Positions 36,378 through 47,828 of a stretch of 64,000 nucleotides of DNA are shown here, piece after piece (position 1 is the first letter of the stretch; every line of letters begins with the position of its first letter). Below the pieces are notes generated by a model. The model ran no database searches. It worked only from the letters and a program-made list of their open reading frames with translations, and had not been told where the DNA came from. The DNA is from Archegozetes longisetosus (lineage: Eukaryota > Arthropoda > Arachnida > Sarcoptiformes > Trhypochthoniidae): contig JAEMBT020000009.1 of NCBI GenBank assembly GCA_018873245.2, positions 18,321,337-18,385,336 of the forward strand. Reading direction: 5' to 3'. Made by a program: the position numbers and the translations under genes.

Positions 36378-36725
36378 GGAGGTTCGAGACTATGTAATGA
36401 ACTATTTCAAAAGTATTGTTGTAGTATGAATTTCATGTCATACGATTTTCTAAAAGGCATAGAAAAAAGGCTGACTGCCAGACACTTAGAAATTATGATT
36501 ATTAAAAATAGTGGTTTCCCAAGGCCGACTGTTATTGATTCCTATGTCATTGCGTAGACAATATGAGCTTTTGTCCTGTAAAATAGCAGATTGAATGGGA
36601 ATAATATCATTAATGAAGAGAAACTTTCAACCATTTCGAGTAAAAAAAGATAATCTTAAAATTTCATGTTTAAATATTAGTTTTAAACTGATCAATAGTT
36701 CTAATTTTTCATATTTATTGTCTCT
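36378..36725 (+). repeat. Third, diverged copy of the 11-12 kb gene-like fragment
   Basis: Same order of blocks as the palindrome arms: TTCGAGACTATGTAATGAAC, TTTCATGTCATACGAT, AAAAAGGCTGACTGCCAGAC, GTTATTGATTCCTATG, AATAATATCATTAATG, ATCAATAGTTCTAATTTTTC. The frame is broken. It stands alone, with no inverted partner. Confidence 0.75.
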
Positions 36726-37325
36726 CAAGATAATAAGTTCTCAAGATAAGATCGTTAAGTTTATCGCATACAATAGAAAGATCGAACTCTTACGCATTAG
36801 TTTAATGTTTGCTTAGTTTTTAAATATTTAAATGAACAGAATTGTTAAAAATATTAGAATTTCATTTGAATTGAAATATTAAGTATAATTACTTTAAATT
36901 TATATGAATTTCTAAAAAGTTTTGATATGGTTTCCTCGTTGTAAATGGTAGGAAATTCAAATAAGTTAAAAGATAGAGTGAAAGTTACATTAATCCAAGC
37001 CATAAGGGGTCTGCGGGTCAGTCCTGGACTTAAAGACGCCTTGTTTTTTGGCGCTCAAATCATCAAAAATTTTATTTATTCATAGTAGCGTTTGCCAGAA
37101 AAGTGCATTTCTTACGAGTAAGCCTAAAATTATACTTGAAATGCATTTCTAATATTAAGTGATATTTGATGATCTTTCTTATAAATTAGAAGTAATAAGG
37201 CGTACTTTAGAACACGTGAGCACGACGTTAAAATAAAAATGGTTTTATGTCAAATCATAATTTACTATTACAGATTCAAATAGAAAGATATAATTGCTAT
37301 TAGTGAATGCTAGCAATATATTCTA

Positions 37326-37825
37326 TGGGGTGGTTCACTTACTCTTTTCTAGGGGGTATAGCAAAAACGGTAGGAGATACGAATTGAAACAAATTTTATC
37401 AAATTCTACCTAATTCAATAAAAACTAGGATTGAAATGACTTTGTTCAACAATCGGCGTGCCTACCAGTCGTACAGCCTCCAGACGGTTTGAATATGAGA
37501 ATAGAAGTTATCGAAACAGATTTGTGTGGTCTTCAAGAGATATTAATTGGCATTAATTTCACTCAAAAATGGATTTTCTTAAGAAAACACGTTAATGGAA
37601 TGTGAATAGCAATAGTAATAATAATAACAATGATTAAATAGGAGTTTACTACGAAAGCCTCGAATCTAATATGAATTACTTTGGAAATTTTAAAAATATG
37701 CAAATTTCGTCCTGATAACCTGAATCAATCTCCATTTGGTACAGAAACAAATTTCGAGTAGAATTAAGTTAATACAATCAATTGCTATTGCTATACCCCC
37801 TTGATAAAGCAAGTGAACTTCCTTG
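37326..37825. repeat. TA-flanked inverted-terminal element, 500 bp
   Basis: Ends include GGTTCACTTACTCTTTTCTA plus GGGGGTATAGC, mirrored on the right (complement GTTCACTTGCTTTATCAAG plus GGGGGTATAGC). TA on both sides (37324-25, 37826-27). Tc1/mariner-type MITE likely. Confidence 0.65.
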
Positions 37826-38110
37826 TAGTAATGTAGCGTTTTGACGGAGTTATTCACTTGTAATAGACTCGGTGTAAAGCAAATATCTAAATGAGCTTCA
37901 TTTTATTCGAATACAAATGCAAGTGAAATATTAAGATCAGATCTTCAAAAGTGAATCTATTATTTTTATTTAAATGATTTATTTTATTCCACTCGTAACT
38001 AGGTTAATAAGAGCTTGAAGATTTAGTCTAGAGTTGATTGACCAATAAGTTAATCTTTCGAAACTTTGATTACAAGCATTGAAAATTATATTTTTAGAAT
38101 AAACTTAAAA

Positions 38111-41100
38111 ATGTTTAACCATTTGATAATTGAAAGGAAAAAATCTTTCGTCACATTGACAGTAATAAGTCTGATCTGTTTATTTATGACAATGAATAAA
38201 ATAGCGGAATACTCGAGTTCAAATGTTGGAAAACGGTTTTATCTAGAAAATTATTTATTACTCAAATCATCTAATGATCAAGGTGTGTGTAAACTTCCAC
38301 TTGATATTAATCCGTTCGACGATTCTGTTAAACCATATATTAAAAAACTTGTGCCAAAAATTGTGTGCAAAAACAATATTGACCAAAACAACGATTATTT
38401 AACTTACATCGACTCAAACAATACATTAAGGATTAATTCAAGTACTTTTGTTGACTGTAGTTATCAGTACTTTAATCTTCAAAAACATAGTGACGACCAA
38501 TTAGTTTACTCAAAATCTGGTCAAATAAATTCAGTATTTGGACAACCGATGGGTGACAATGAGTTCGTAAATGTTACATGTTTTCAATCAAATGGAAAAG
38601 TTTACAGAAATTTTCATTATGTCGTACCGAAAGTGGCTCAAAATATTGTCGATAATGAGTATCATCCCTCAGTCCTCATATTAGTTATTGAATCGATGTC
38701 CAGAATTAACTTTAATCGTCACATGACTAATACAAGGCGTGAATTGGAAAGACTGGGAAATATAACATATTTGAAAGGATTGACGAAAATAGCTGATAAC
38801 TCGTTTCCGAATATGGTTCCATTTCTAACAGGTAGTCTTTGCCGAATATTAATCTTTTGTTCGGTATTACTTAAATAGTTGAGTAAAAGTAAAGCAATAC
38901 TTTGCCTTTTGATCTGTTTAACAAGGAGGGCATGAAACTGCAGAAGACTTGATTTTAATTAATTAATTATAAAATAAGGATTATATGCTTGAGAATTATA
39001 AGGTATTCATTCTTGATATGGCTTTGTATAATTTCAGGGTAGTTTAAAAAGTTTTTGCGTTAAGCATCTAAGCAATTTAAGCAATGACCACAAAAAATTG
39101 AATTACCTTACACAAGAACTATCAAAGTGCTAGAAGTTGTACATGACAAATGCGGAACGTCTAGACTCACTACCTATTCTTCGTTTGTATCTTGTACAAA
39201 ATATATCATAAGGAGTACTCTTATATATTTATTTGGAATTTATTCTTTAGTTAGTGTCTATCAGTGATCAATTACATCATTTTATCAATCAATATTTATT
39301 GTTATTAAATCTACTAAAACACGAATAATTTTGTTTAGTTTAGTACGGACAAGGCACTTAATTCCTTGAGCAGGAAAGTAGATAAGTAGTCTTTTATTTA
39401 TTTTATCGGAATTACAAAAGTTTAAGAATACAAATAAAAAATTCATAACTAGTCACTTGAAGTTGCAAAATACGGTATATCAATACTTTGTGTGTTCACC
39501 ATTATCTTTCTATTACGTCTCTTTTTATCGTTCGAGCTATATCCTGATCTCTATAATTCTGTCCATAGAATAGTAATATCAAATTACATACTATTTCATT
39601 AACGGGCTGTCCATTTTCCAATAAACGTTTTCCGCAAATTCCATAATTATTTCATAAATGATATGATTCTGTCACAGAATACACCTATTTTTGTATAATA
39701 TTTTATGTATACCTCGCGATAAAAAATCCGGAGAAAGTAAATGTAAAGTTCTCAATGAAAATTACAATATTTTGACCTAAAATTTACCACAAGAATGCAT
39801 TTGATTCTAATTATTACAACTAAAAGAAATGATTATTTAATTCGGTCTCCCTCTGCAGTTATACGCTTTTCAAACTTTTGTAAAACGACCCCTAATACGT
39901 CTAATTATAAATTTTCTTATATTTTATTTTCGCGATCCACAGTTAAAATTTTTTGGTTCTTCTTTCTCGATAATATCTTTTATTATTCTTCATAAGCTTC
40001 CAATCAGGTTGAAGTCGGAAAATTAATTTTCAAAATATGCCATGGGTTTCTAGATTTTTTTTCGTAAGGATTATTTTAAATGTTTATTTTGAATTTAATG
40101 CATCTAATACGTTAAAGTATTCATAGATTTTAGTACATCACATCAAGTCTGCTTAAAAGCGGGTAAAATCTTAGTTGCTATCCTTTTATTGAAAGTTCAG
40201 ATGCAAGGAATTAAGTGCCTTGTCTGTACAGTATGTCCTATATCTTCTAAACTTATATATTAAGTGCAATTTCTATTTAATATTACGCCTCTATGAGACG
40301 CCACTTATGAATAAAGTTTGAAATATATCGAAGAAAAGATTGTTCCGTAATCATTATGTTTTGCCTAAAAACACGTTTAATATCAAAAATGGTATTTACA
40401 ATAAAAGAGAGTTTTTATTTATAAGGCCAAATTATTGTTGTACTCAAGTTAGACAAAATTTTAATAAAAAACCTTGTTTAGAAAATAATGAACAGCATTC
40501 TCAACATAGGTTATAAAGTATTTTTAAACAAAATTCTACTTGATCATTAAAAGTTTGTATCAAATTTTGAACCGATGAGTAACTTATTTGACATCCGATC
40601 AAAATATGAAAATATAAAAAGCTTTAACTGCTTTATCTCAGTTTAGAAGAGAAAAGGACATACAGTCTGACCCGGCTATTGGCAACTCGGTTATAGGCAA
40701 ACCCGGTTGTTAGCAAATGATTTATTAGGCACCAACTAATCCAATCATATGTTAAAGAGTTGGAATATAGGCAAACCCAGTTATAGGTAACTTATGTTCT
40801 ATGCACCGACCAGTTGTCTATAAACGGGTCAGACTGTACTTACAATGATGATTTTTTCATTGATATCAAAATTTTCAGATTACGATTAATTGAGCATTAA
40901 AGTTTAAAAATCTCAAGACAGCATATAAAGTGCAAACTCTAATCAGAGTTTTTGTTATAAATAAATATTAACAAAGAATTATTCACAAGTTTGTTCTTTA
41001 TAAGTGGTACGCTGTCGGAACAATCTAAACATAAGAAATCATTATTATTTTAATTTTATTATCCTAATTAAATATCAATTGTTTTATTTCAATTTCATTT

Positions 41101-44100
41101 CTATTCATGGATCATGATAATTACTACTTTATCAATTCCTGTCTGTACACAGCGTTATCCTGTGCAGGTGATAAGTCAAGTTCCATCACTACAATTGAAT
41201 TACAAATTGAATACATTGTAAAAACACAAAGTTAATATAAGAAAAGCTTATGAATGATCAGCTTCTTCACACCTTTTAGATCGCATAATATTGATTCTCA
41301 GTTTGCAAAGTAATATATGGTATATGTTATACATAACCTTTCGCACTTTGAGGGTCTTTATAGTTATACAAAGCTATACCACTTTAAGCAGAAATAAATA
41401 TCTTATAATTTTTAAGCATATAATCCTTATTTCACAAGAACTTAATTAAAACCACGACTCATACAGTTCCCTACTCTGCTTGTAGGTTCAGTTTTTTGCT
41501 TCACTTTTATTTTAATCAAAATTACTTTTGACTTATTTTTACTGCTTAACAAATTGTGAATAATTTGTGAATAACAAAAGTGAACCTTTTTCTCTATTTT
41601 TGATAAAGATAATAAGTTTTTAAAGGACTAAAATACTTATGAGAACCTTGAACAGGTTAATTAAATACTTTGTTGTACATTTCAACATTTAGATATAGTT
41701 TGTTAAATTCAAAGCTTTTAAATTAAATATTTTATTCAGCCATTAAATTGATTAAACAATTAAACCTTCTTAATTATCGAAATCAACAAGTGCATTAAAC
41801 AGAAGTGATGATAATCAAGTTGTAACTATTAGCAGTAAACGGTCTACTAATGATGACCAAAATATTTCAAACAATTTTTTTAATTAAGTCATTATCTGAA
41901 AGACCCCAAGTGTACTATCGGCCAAAAAAGTATACGTCAAAATGTGAGCTTTAATAACAGTAACAGCCAATTAGAATTGAATCAAATAAGAGAAATATTG
42001 AATAAATAATTTTTTCATATTATTTTCATAAGTATTATTTCTAATATGGTCATGAAATACGAAACTTATCATTGAATCTCTATGAGAGATTATATACTAT
42101 AATCTCTATAGTTTGTATTGAACTTTAACATAAGTAACTTAAATTCATCAAATAAATAACTGAGAAAAGTTTAATGCAAATTAAATAATTTATGAACTCT
42201 ATCAGTAAAACAATTAATGTAAAATTCATTATTTTGTTTTGCCATAAGTCAAATTTAAACTAAAGTTTATAAAAGCTTTCGAAATCTTGACTACATAAAT
42301 ATTAAAACGATCCCTGAGTATATAAGGCACGAAAAAGCTTTATTTTGGCTTTATATATCATTTTGGCCGATAGTACCACCAAATATTAAAAGGAAATCAG
42401 GTCATGTTTTGATAAGGGTAAAATTCTGATGAAGTCAAACAAAACAATTGAAGAAAAGTATTATTACTGTTGAAATAGTCCTTGTAATTAATTTATTTCA
42501 GTCGTTTTATTAAAGGTGCAGATAAATAATTATGTATATATATAGAATTATCTCTAATAAAACGATTAAATTATATTATATACAAATAAAGATTTTAGTG
42601 TCCAAGATAATCGCCGGCAGCTTTAATGCATTTGAATGCGAGAAATGAAGAAAAGCCTTAGCAATGAGGGGCACACATAATAAAACAACTTTTACTGTTT
42701 ATGCATAGAAGTACTTATTAATTTATAGGTTTAAAGGTTCCCTTTTTCAACTCTTAAACTTCGATATAAGATAAGGTATTATTAGACTGACGAGTGAAAA
42801 ATATAAGAAAACATTCAAACTTCAAATTCATATCGTTTATGTTATCAAACTTTTCAATCAAAATAAGTAAAATAAAATTAGTTAACAATTAATTGAAAAT
42901 GAATAGTTTCAATAATAAATGCAAAAGAGAATCGGTTAAAAACAAAATTCTTTGTGGTGGTGGTCATGAAACACATTATTCTATAAAGTTTATTGAGCAG
43001 CGAAAGCAATCAATCAATACTTTATGTAATAGTCATAAGTAAAAGACTTGTACTTATTATTCTAATAAGTTCGAAAAACATTGAGTCAAAATAAAATTTC
43101 ACTTTTTCTTATCAGATTGTAATACTTTCAATTGTGATTAATTCAATTTTAGAGATATTTATACATATTCTTAGGTCATTATGTTAAGGGTTTTCTTCGT
43201 TTCTCACATTCATTTGTTCTGTCTATTAATTCTTCAATTTCAGCGCTATATATGACTGGCTGATTCACGAAGAGAGGATTTTACAGCTGCATTAATTTCT
43301 TCAGATGCTCTAAATTGTTGATCACACAGAGGCTCTATCATCTTCGAGTATAGAAAAGCGACAAAGATTTAGATGAGGAGCGTGGGTGGAAGATAACTTG
43401 CCAGGTCTAGCATGTTTATGATTTCTCGTATAGCTATTATATTCATGTTAGACATATAATTTTTTTACTCACATCTATGTCTCTAGATTTTTCCAGAGTT
43501 TAAGAAATGTTGAGCTTTGAATGCACATAAAAATTATCAGTATTCGTTTGGTGAGAGTCAATAATAAGTTAGATCAAAATTTCGAATTGTTACTGAAATT
43601 ACTTTAGAAATATTACCTATTTCTGCTGAACAGGCCTCAAGTGAAGAAGTTTGCAGTGCATCAGGAGATTATTTAGCAGGAATAAGGAATTTATTTGATC
43701 CTAGAAGATACAAATCAAAGTTATGATTATCCCAAACAAATAGCAAACTCGATACAATACAAATATAAGTTTTATAAAGTTATTTGTATTTCACTTTAAC
43801 TTTGTTCTTTTTGATATTCGTCTGTCGCTTTTATTTCTACTAACTCCAATAAAATACTCAAGAAATATTCTTCCTTTACGTAATTGAAAAAAGTAAAAAG
43901 TAAATGTTTTACTCTTACTTTACCTTTAGAGTCAAATATTTTTAGAAAGTGCTTTTAATTTACGTTTTGTAAAAAATTAATACTCATCCACTAACAGATA
44001 TACTGTGTTATAACTCTATTATTTAAATACTAAGAGTAGTTCTTTCAATTGAGATAAGTATTTATTGCAAATCGAAAATAAATCAACTGCTCATACTATA

Positions 44101-46649
44101 ACATAAAGTATGGATTTATCTAAGTAAAATGCAACATAATCAACAATACATTTCTATGTATTTTTGAGCTTTCTGGCATAAGACTATCAAATGCACATTT
44201 AAAACTTAAGAATCATAAATGATATGTTAGATTGCATGTTTATTTCTTATGATTTAACATAAGTTTAGCGAATTTTTAGGGAAACGCGCTTACTCAGGCG
44301 AACTTCAAAACGATGAGAGAGGTCCGTATGACGATTGGCCATTCATTTGGAAAAAATTCAAGTCTAAAGGTTATTCGACAGCACTTATTGAAGATTACCC
44401 ATCGCTTACGTTATTTAATTTTGATGCAAAAGGATTTATTGAAAAGAAACCGACAGATTTTTATACACGACCTCTTTGGCTTCATATGAGAAATCATATA
44501 CAAGATGGAGATTTCTGCTTAGATCATAAAATACCTCTCGCAGACGTCTTTTTGGATAAAGTAAAAACTTTTGTTTTAACCAAACTTAAGGAAACTAAGC
44601 CTTCGTTTACATTTGCATTCTTAATTGAGATGACTCACAATGAATTAAATAATGCACAGATAATTGATACACACTTTGCGAGTTTCATCAAACAACTCAG
44701 AAATGAACTTAAGGATATGGTATTCATATTAATGGTAATTGTGTTGTATTTTCAATTTTAAATATAGTAATTTTTAAATGTGTATTTTATTCAAATCATA
44801 ATTATGAATCATTTCGCTTTGCCATCAATTATAGGAAAGAACACTATCGGTTTAGGTTAATTCGCAATTATCATATGACGCATTTTCTTTAGTTCAGAAA
44901 GCATTATTAGTGCACTCCCTAATTTCAATAATTAGTGGCAAAGCCTTCTGAAGTACATGTTGCACATAAGACTGGTATATACTACTTCTAGATCCTAATT
45001 TTTCTATAAAAAAATACAATTTATTGAATTTAATTAAAAGGGAGACCATGGAAATAGATATGGACCCATTTTGAATACAGTTATTGGAAGAATAGAAACA
45101 CGAATGCCTCTATTCGCGATCCGTTTACCTCAGACACTTACCTCAAAAAATACTCACTTAACTGCATTTCTCAACGAAAATAGTGATAAACTCATTTCTT
45201 GGCTCGATTTGTATCAGTTATTATTAGATATTGTGAACAGTAAGAATCTCTTTCTTCTGATTATTATTATGTCATAAAATATAATCGAACACATTTAGAG
45301 TTTAGTAGTGGTGTATAGCTTAGAAATTTTTAGTTTGTCTTGTCTTAGTCTTAGTTTCATAGTCACAAATTTCATTTCTCTTATCTTAGTCTTAGTCTTA
45401 CTACTTGTGCTAGTTATCTCTTTATAGCATCTTTCATAACATTTTGAAATTTTTTATTATCTAATATGTTTCATAAAATGATGAATAGACTAACAAAACA
45501 AAACTAAGCGCAAAGACATTCACTATTAAAATGTATTGCAACAGGAGTGCAATTGTTTATCTAGTGCTTTACAAATGGTTTTATAATTGAAAACTTCTAA
45601 AAATGAATCATTTCTAATAGATTAAATGACAGTATTTGTATCTAAACTTCTGACTTTGTCTTAGTCTTAGTCTTACTCATATAAATCTGTTTCTCTTGTC
45701 TTAGTCTTAATTTTATAGAAACAAATTTCATTTGTCTTAGTCTTAGTCTTAATTTGAAAATCCAAAAATCATTTGTCTGACTTATTCTTAGTCTTAAGCT
45801 ATACATCACTAGAGTTTAGCTTATCAGAAGTTCTACATTAAATGTGACAGCACTTCATTCGATACGTACTGCTGTGAATCACATTCAAATCATTTAATGT
45901 CACAATAAGTTCTAATTAAGTTTAAAATAATAGAATTCGATTTGATCGACATAACACTTGAACTTTAGATGAAATGTTTTGTTTCTAACATTATTGAAAG
46001 TGATTCGCAATAAAACTGTTGGAAATGGCACTTAAGCAATTAATTATAATGTTTCAACGATTCAGTTCTTTAATTTTTAAAAAATGTTTGATTCGAAGGC
46101 AATTATAATCCAAATAAAAATGAGGAAAGCAATCACAGACCTGAAGTGTTTTCTCCGTGGCGTCAATCGATTCCACTTAACAGGACGTGTAAACAAGCAT
46201 TGATACCAGAGTTTTATTGTGTTTGTCATCAAAGAAAAAGCATTAATACAGATATAGATTTTGTTGTGAAAGCTTCATTGGCTTTGGTCAGATACATAAA
46301 TAATAAGTTACTCTTAAATTTATGCCATAATTTAACACTTAATTCTACGACTAATGCAGAGGTAATCTTATTTTTTGTAAATGTGTAATTAAAAGTCTTA
46401 TTTGGTTAATGATAGGTAATACTTCCGAGTGAATCGAGTGTCGATCACAAGAATTTTGAACAAGTTATTGAGATAACTATTTTGGTTAATCCATCTTATG
46501 GTCAATTAAGAGCTCAATTATCTCGAAATGCCTGGTCTTCTGATTGGTCTGTTAGAGGAGATGTTAGCAGAATCAACAAATATGGAAATCAATCTCATTG
46601 CATAGAAGATAAAATATTGAAAAAATATTGCTATTGTCGTATTCAATAA
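38111..46649 (+). CDS. DUF229 family membrane protein (alkaline phosphatase/sulfatase superfold)
   Basis: Exons: 38111-38831, 44280-44734, 45041-45239, 46099-46361, 46416-46649; phases 1, 0, 1, 0 all match, giving 623 residues. N-terminal signal anchor (FVTLTVISLICLFMTM), then the luminal/extracellular domain. Metal-site motifs of the superfold are visible: LILVIESMSR (nucleophile region, about residue 195) and MGDHGNRYGPIL (about 392). Other family blocks: SFPNMVPFLTG, YDDWPFIWKKFKSKGYSTALIEDYP, PTDFYTRPLW, RMPLFAIRLP, LDLYQLLLDI, a C-terminal Cys-rich part (FYCVCHQ, CIEDKILKKYCYC). Substrate unknown; the family is common and expanded in nematodes and arthropods. Intron 1 is 5448 bases and packed with transposons; intron 3 holds a hAT MITE. 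The stop codon overlaps an AATAAA (46645-46650). The 3' part is duplicated as a pseudogene at 56 kb. Confidence 0.93.
39346..40226. repeat. Tc1/mariner-type nonautonomous element A, 881 bp
   Basis: Ends CGGACAAGGCACTTAATTCC and (opposite strand) CAGACAAGGCACTTAATTCC, flanked by TA at 39344-45 and 40227-28. In intron 1 of the DUF229 gene, directly abutting the next element across a shared TA. Confidence 0.8.
40229..40842. repeat. Tc1/mariner-type element B, interrupted by element C
   Basis: Left end CAGTATGTCCTATATCTTCT; right end ...AGAAGAGAAAAGGACATA at about 40660, continuing after the nested element. Interior homologous to 15538-16018 (TTAATATTACGC, AAAGTTTGAAATAT, GAGAGTTTTTATTTA). The right boundary is approximate. 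Confidence 0.65.
40663..40836. repeat. pogo/Tigger-like MITE C, 174 bp, nested in the right end of B
   Basis: Ends CAGTCTGACCCGGCTATTGG and (opposite strand) CAGTCTGACCCGTTTATAGA, flanked by TA (40661-62, 40837-38). Repeated GGTTATAGGCAA units inside both arms. Confidence 0.85.
41915..42374. repeat. Tc1-like MITE, 460 bp
   Basis: Ends CTATCGGCCAAAA on both strands, flanked by TA (41913-14, 42375-76). The GGCCAAAA core resembles Tc1 termini. Non-coding. Confidence 0.75.
42474..43572 (-). pseudogene. Mariner transposase fossil, copy in unit 1 (split by a MITE)
   Basis: On the minus strand the remains of a mariner transposase C-terminus can be read in pieces (EPLCDQQFRASEEINAAVKS, SLRE), matching the family's ...LRG-RRFSS-EEVKEAV-WLRE... 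block. Left end AGTCCTTGTAATTAA matches the inverted terminus of the sister copy. The GAAT MITE 42634-43211 interrupts it. Only about the last 100 residues were ever present here. Confidence 0.7.
42634..43211. repeat. GAAT-family MITE, copy 2, 578 bp
   Basis: Termini GAATGCGAGAAATGAAG and (opposite strand) GAATGTGAGAAACGAAG, both continuing into AAAA-G/C-CCTTA. Target duplication ATTT (42630-33, 43212-15). The sister unit is uninterrupted at about 55157-55170, so the insertion postdates the duplication. Confidence 0.8.
45306..45811. repeat. hAT-type MITE in DUF229 intron 3, 506 bp
   Basis: Ends TAGTGGTGTATAGCTTA and (opposite strand) TAGTGATGTATAGCTTA, pattern YARNG, with many subterminal CTTAGTC repeats. 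The 8-bp target duplication GAGTTTAG is at 45298-45305 and 45812-45819. The sister unit has the single site at 56386-56393. Confidence 0.95.
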
Positions 46650-46889
46650 ATGCAACTTCAATGCTCTTTCATTATTTTAGTTTTGAATTGATTCGTTTTA
46701 TCTGTTTTAAACCAATTTTGATACAATTATTTATGGATGTTACAGATGATCACAAATAGCAGATGGAATATATAATCTAGTCAAATGATTGTTCAGGACA
46801 TTGATTTTAAACAAACTCAATCGACTTCTAAAAAATAAGCTTTATTGTATTACAATAACTTTAATGTATTACAGTTAAAGGTATATTAA

Positions 46890-47293
46890 CCCTAGAACGG
46901 TATTTCATGGGTCAAAATGACCCAAGGTCTATAAAAATTGTTATAATTATTTAATGCAATTTTCAATGTTAATAAAACTGATAGTATTTTCAAATGAGTA
47001 TATTTAGATCGTATTGAGCATTAAATTAATTATTTACAAATTTTATATTTAAATTAAATCGTTTTTAAAGTTAGTTCTATTTGAGTTTAGGCGATAAATT
47101 TGTATAAGAAATAAGTTTTCACTCAAACCTTAAACTGATTACGTCAACGATGATGGCACTAACAAAGTACAAAACACGCTAACTGTTATACACCCTAACC
47201 CTTATGATAACATACTTTTCCAAATGAGTCGATGGGTCAAAAAGACCCTATTTTACTGAAATCGTTAATCAAAATCGTTTTACTGTTTAAGGG
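46890..47293. repeat. piggyBac-type MITE, 404 bp
   Basis: Flanked by TTAA (46886-89, 47294-97). Ends CCCTAGAACGGTATT and (opposite strand) CCCTTAAACAGTAAA. Subterminal palindromes GGGTCAAAATGACCC and GGGTCAAAAAGACCC. The sister unit has one uninterrupted TTAA at 57907-10. Confidence 0.95.
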
Positions 47294-47828
47294 TTAATCG
47301 TCGATAGCAAATAGAAAAAACGCATATCTGACGGCATATCCAATGGATTGTTGATATATTTATAAAACTCGATTTGATAAGAAAAGCAATGCAATACAAT
47401 TATTATTAGTTAAGAGTGCATGTGATAAACGTGACTTAAAAGCACAGGACAAAGTTCCTCATCAGATTTTATCCTAAATCTATCGCGGATTCATTCAAAT
47501 ATTCTCAAATTAAGAAATTTAAATCCTTTTCACTTATTGTGTCTAATAATAATACGAAGAAGTGTATAATATAATGAAGGAATATGAAGAGATGTGGTCA
47601 TAAGGTAAGATTTTTTTGATAAAAAGTAATCCACAGTGATCAAGAGTGAACAGAGTAGTATTTAATATTTAAGCGCATGTGATGCAAGTTCTTCAAGTAT
47701 CATCACTATGTTTCTCAACAAGAGATATTTGTTCGGAATCGTTATGAAATTTTGCAGCAATATCTTTAGAATTATCCCTTTAAAGAAAAGAATTAAAAAA
47801 TGTAAATGTAGAAAATTAATAATTATAG

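Noticed and set aside
36366-36557. Separate new gene at 36.4 kb
   Set aside because: It is the disrupted third copy of the fragment found at 11.3-12.1 kb.
39795-39995. 66-codon stretch in the DUF229 intron
   Set aside because: Lies within a TA-flanked nonautonomous element and has no transposase motif.
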